From Crotalaria pallida (Eukaryota; Streptophyta; Magnoliopsida; Fabales; Fabaceae), in assembly GCA_037953625.1 (NCBI GenBank), contig CM075649.1:76663290-76727289 (forward strand): 64,000 bases of DNA, in the 5' to 3' direction. The stretch's first letter is position 1, and each line of letters opens with the position of its first letter. The notes beneath the pieces were generated by a model. That model searched no databases, was not told the DNA's origin, and saw only the letters and a list, made by a program, of their open reading frames with translations. A program made the translations under genes and the position numbers. Shown here in pieces: positions 60,695 through 64,000 of the stretch.

Positions 60695-63499
60695 ATGTCT
60701 CTTGGCTATGCTGAGAAGCTTTCCTACATAGAAGATGTGGGTAACGTTGGAATGGCCGAACATTTCGACCCATCTCATGTTTTGCGAGAAAAGGTGGGTC
60801 CCTTTGTCTCCATTCACCTTCTACATGTTTCTATCTCATGTTCTTGTTGTTCCTGTCCCTTACCCTTATGCCCTTTTTACCAATGATCCTATACTGTGCA
60901 ATGCAACTTTTATGCTTGTTTTTTGTTTTGAGGGTTTATTGGATGATTGATTAATTAAATGGCTTTGATTTAGTGGTATTGTGTTGATTAAAGCTGAAAT
61001 TTTGATGCACATTACTTTGTTGCATGAGTGTTTTTAGATAATCAGAATGCATGATCCTGACAGACTTACTTTGTACAATACTAGATCATATTGACGGGAA
61101 ACTCTATTCGCGCCCGGGAATTGCTGCTTGCATCCATTGGATGACCTATCCGACAGTGCAAACTTTTGGATAGCCTATCCGAAAATGAAAAAAATACACT
61201 ATCGGATGGCCTATCTGAAAGTTTGTATGGCTGGCATATAGAAATTCCTGGGTGTAGTATATTGAATTTCCCCATGTTGACACATAGTATTGAAGTGATG
61301 GATTTGTTATCTTAGTACAAGGGTTTTGATTAAATGAATGATGCTTTAAAAGTTAAAACTTTGAAATGTTTGACAAAGGGGTCGGATTTGTTGTCTTAAG
61401 GTATTTTTGACACTGAATTTCACCTCAATGTTGAAAAGTTTCAGCTAGGTATCATTTAATAAGAAGCTCAAGATAATAAGTAATGGTCATGCTTTTGTGC
61501 GTATATATGTAGCATGGCTTACACAAAGATGCTGATATCTTCCTTTTGCCAATAGGATCATCAGCAAAGGAAGATGCGTTTTGTTAATTGGCAGAAACTC
61601 AATTTCTCCCTATTGAGCTGTGATTTGTGTTAGCTAGCTTATGGATTATTTTATTTTATTTTATAAGCAAACATTTTTATCTTATTGCTTTTAGTTTTGG
61701 GGGGGGGGGGGGGGGGGCTCTGGCCTGTTGGATAACAGAGTTGTTATCTAAATTTTTTACATTTTAACAAGAAATGAAAACTTGTTTTTGACTTTTTTCT
61801 TCATTTGTGAATTTCAACATTTATGAATCTGTACAGATATGGGGAATATTTTTCTTTGTGGGGTTGATTTGTAGATTGCCTTCGTCAAATCATACAACTA
61901 CTATTGCTTATGGTTGATCGAAATCTGAATAAGTAATTCAATGGATTGGTTGTTAAATATGTTTTGCACGTTGGAGATAAATTATATTCTGCCAAAGCTC
62001 TTGATAAGCCAATCAACTGCTATATTGAATCAAATGTTCTTGTCAGTTATTTAATAATGGTTCTTGTGGTGGATGATTGGAAAATTTAATAAAAGGAAAG
62101 AACCCTATATGTTGTTTCTTTGAATCATTTCTCTTGATTTATATTTACATCTTTTATGCTCTTTGCTTAATTGAACTGTACAGAGTGTACATGTGTGTAA
62201 TAAAGGAAATTGTTATCTCCCCTTGAGTGAAAATAATCCTTTGACTGAAAATAATCCCTCTGCTTTCATATGCTAATTCAACTCTTCTTTCTTGACAGAT
62301 AGAGCGGCTTGCTATCATGATTAAAAAGGTATCACTTCCAGCTACTCATTAATTTATTTTGACATTGGGGAGTTTACTTTCTGCAATTTTAATATTTATA
62401 TAATCGACCTCTTTAATTTGCTATTCCTTTTTCTACTTGCAGAGTAAGCATCTAGTGGTGTTTACAGGAGCTGGTATATCAACTTCTTGTGGCATACCTG
62501 ATTTTCGAGGTCCTAAGGGAATATGGACACTTCAGGTGATGAAGCTTGCACACGCTAATACTATAGTGGACATTAAAGTTTTATTCCTTTTGCAAGTTCA
62601 TACTTATGAGTGTTGTGAATATATGTTTGACAATCTCAGCAGTTACTATCAGATTCAGATATAGAATGCCAATGCTAATGAGATTATGGGAACTGTATTG
62701 TTAACTTGTTGACACTAGGATTATATATTCTCATACACATACTCACAATAAGGAAATTACTTAAGCAGTCTGAAGTTATTATACATATTTTTAGAAGTGA
62801 TGTGGATGGAAGCTTACAGCGCATCTGTTTGGAGTTCATAACTTTTTTACAGCACTCTGAGACGTAGGCTATATTACATTCTAGTAATTTCATGTTGATT
62901 TGCTTTTAGCAATATTTTGTTGTAAATTGAGATCAATGTCCAACAAGGTATCCTATAACTAAGATAGGGACTTAGGTACAGCTACAAAATGTTATGGGAT
63001 GTGAACAAATTTTATAATAGGTGGTCTGTCTTAGGTCTTAGTGTTTTCTTGCTAAAATAACTTGCATGGCAGTCAGTATGATAATTTATTATTCTAGTGT
63101 AACTTGATTCCTCTTTACTTGAATTTGTTTGGATTTTGGAACCTTTGCAAGTAACAAGGCCACCATGTTTCCCATGCTAGCTTTTAATGAAGTTATCCAA
63201 CACAAAGAAAGACTATGTTGTGTTTAAACATAGGTTTTTCTTCCATATTAGGTGACAGTTTAATATAACAATAACTGATTAGTTGTGTGCCAAGCTATAA
63301 AAAGGAAAGTCAGATGCTACTATTATTTGTCAGCACTTCATATAGAACTCTTCTCATCCAATTTTCTTTATTATTACAGCGCGAAGGTAAAGCCTTGCCT
63401 GAAATATCTCTGCCATTTCATCGAGCGGTGCCAAGCATGACTCACATGGCTCTAGTTGAATTAGAAAAGGCCGGTATTCTGAAGTTTGTTATCAGCCAG
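60695..63499 (+). CDS. SRT1: Sirtuin SRT1/SIRT6-type deacetylase, exons 1-4 (5' part)
   Basis: Exons 60695-60793, 62299-62328, 62443-62535 and 63380-63499, all in phase 0 with GT-AG introns, give the first 114 residues: MSLGYAEKLSYIEDVGNVGM at the start, then the NAD-binding GAGISTSCGIPDFRGP (residues 52-67) and PSMTHMALVELEKAGILKFV. This matches the nuclear plant SRT1 (SIRT6-like, class IV sirtuin), an NAD-dependent histone deacetylase tied to stress and genome stability. The catalytic His, zinc site and C-terminal tail lie beyond 64000. The 5' leader is CT-rich (60550-60610). Introns 1 (1.5 kb) and 3 (0.84 kb) contain small repeats. It is the only intact host gene seen. Confidence 0.93.
61108..61257. 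mobile_element. Short MITE-like element in sirtuin intron 1
   Basis: About 150 bp with inverted ends (CGCCCGGGAATT / AATTCCTGGGTG) and internal inverted GGATAGCCTATCCGA-type words at about 61140-61220. No clear target duplication. 61258-61698 and 61718-62298 hold no other feature I can name. Confidence 0.5.
61699..61717 (+). repeat. Run of 19 G in sirtuin intron 1
   Basis: Uninterrupted G19 on the coding strand, a second G-run close to the one upstream of the gene. Confidence 0.9.
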
Positions 63500-63904
63500 G
63501 TATAGTCATTGTGCTTTTATTTATTTATATAATTATATAATTATGTAAATAATGTGATTACTTGCTTTGCATATGTGAAATTTTAGCTTTTTGAAGTAAT
63601 TTGGTTTAATAGTTTATTAGCTCCCCCATAGATACATTTGGCATCAACATAGTCCTGGAAAGATTTTAGAAACCAATTAAGTCCCCAAACATCAAAATGG
63701 CATCACTTAAGTGCCTCCGTCCATCAATCCGGCAGTCAATCCGTCAATCTCTGCCATTTGATCGTATGGTACAGACCATCACAAATCCTCATGATTGGGA
63801 ATGAGAGATCTAGTGGAAGCATAAGGAGGAGACACAGCAGTTGGGGAAGGTTTCATTTTATTGTTATTTTTGTTATTTTTTTTTAAATTTCATCTTAAAT
63901 TTTA

Positions 63905-63931
63905 AACCGTTGGATGATACATCCAACGGTT
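63905..63931. repeat. Perfect hairpin in sirtuin intron 4
   Basis: AACCGTTGGATG-ATA-CATCCAACGGTT, a 12-bp stem with 3-nt loop, probably part of a MITE beginning near 63620 and running beyond the window. Confidence 0.7.
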
Positions 63932-64000
63932 AAAAATTCAAGGGAGGGATAATCCGGTGTTCCCTGTGTAAATGCGTTGGGAGAAATAGCCAATGAAGAT

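Noticed and set aside
60348..60714. Poly-Gly or poly-Pro ORFs near 60470
   Set aside because: They arise from the G41 run and have no conserved sequence.

Overview
This is a plant nuclear window, most likely from a eudicot. The reasons are a Sirevirus-type Copia element, chromodomain-bearing Ty3/Gypsy elements, a CACTA transposon, Mutator-like MITEs, and the first four exons of an SRT1/SIRT6-type sirtuin gene at the right end. A legume is possible but cannot be shown from this sequence alone. About 57 kb is one stack of nested transposons. About 6.6 kb at the right is ordinary gene-flanking DNA plus the sirtuin gene. || Nesting, resolved from LTR ends, primer sites and target-site duplications (TSDs): Gypsy element G (minus strand; its 5' LTR ends at 57418) sits in host DNA. 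Gypsy element B (minus; window start to 42238) is inserted in G's gag. Gypsy element F (plus; 44470-56368, TSD TGTGG) is inserted in G's 5' LTR, and solo LTR E (45419-48654, TSD TTAGG) is inside F's 5' LTR. B itself has been hit four times: Copia element A in integrase (2738-13643, TSD CATCA), a CACTA element in gag (17109-23206, TSD GGC), solo LTR A' in gag (23254-26848), and solo LTR H in its 5' LTR (27628-39515, TSD AAGTC). H in turn holds a 1-kb foldback Mutator-type MITE (29574-30574) and a deleted Copia element C (33206-38438, TSD GTATC). || The gag and pol genes of B and F are broken by stops and frameshifts. Copia A is nearly intact, with one gag stop and one pol frameshift, and it keeps a third ORF of 427 codons in the env-like position of Sireviruses. 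Copia C lost RT, RNase H and the third ORF by a deletion with 5-bp microhomology. The CACTA element carries no recognisable transposase but holds pieces of a ferroportin-like gene, an IQD gene and a LINE. || The most unusual structure is in the LTRs. (1) Short self-complementary words (ACTCGAGT, TAATCGATTA, TAACCGGTTA) occur almost always as pairs whose starts are 20 or 21 bp apart, in Gypsy and Copia elements alike. (2) The long Gypsy LTRs share one plan: palindrome pair, TATA box, a good 5' splice site, a long intron-like stretch, a pyrimidine-rich 3' splice site, then a short ORF. In three different LTRs this ORF encodes the same conserved protein of about 157 aa, starting MARYLAC. (3) The intron-like stretch holds arrays of small hairpins with a constant loop and stems that change in a compensatory way. 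|| From 57419 on there are small MITEs, a diverged tandem duplication and the sirtuin gene, whose exons 1-4 (residues 1-114, including the GAGIS and DFRGP motifs) are in the window. The rest lies beyond 64000.
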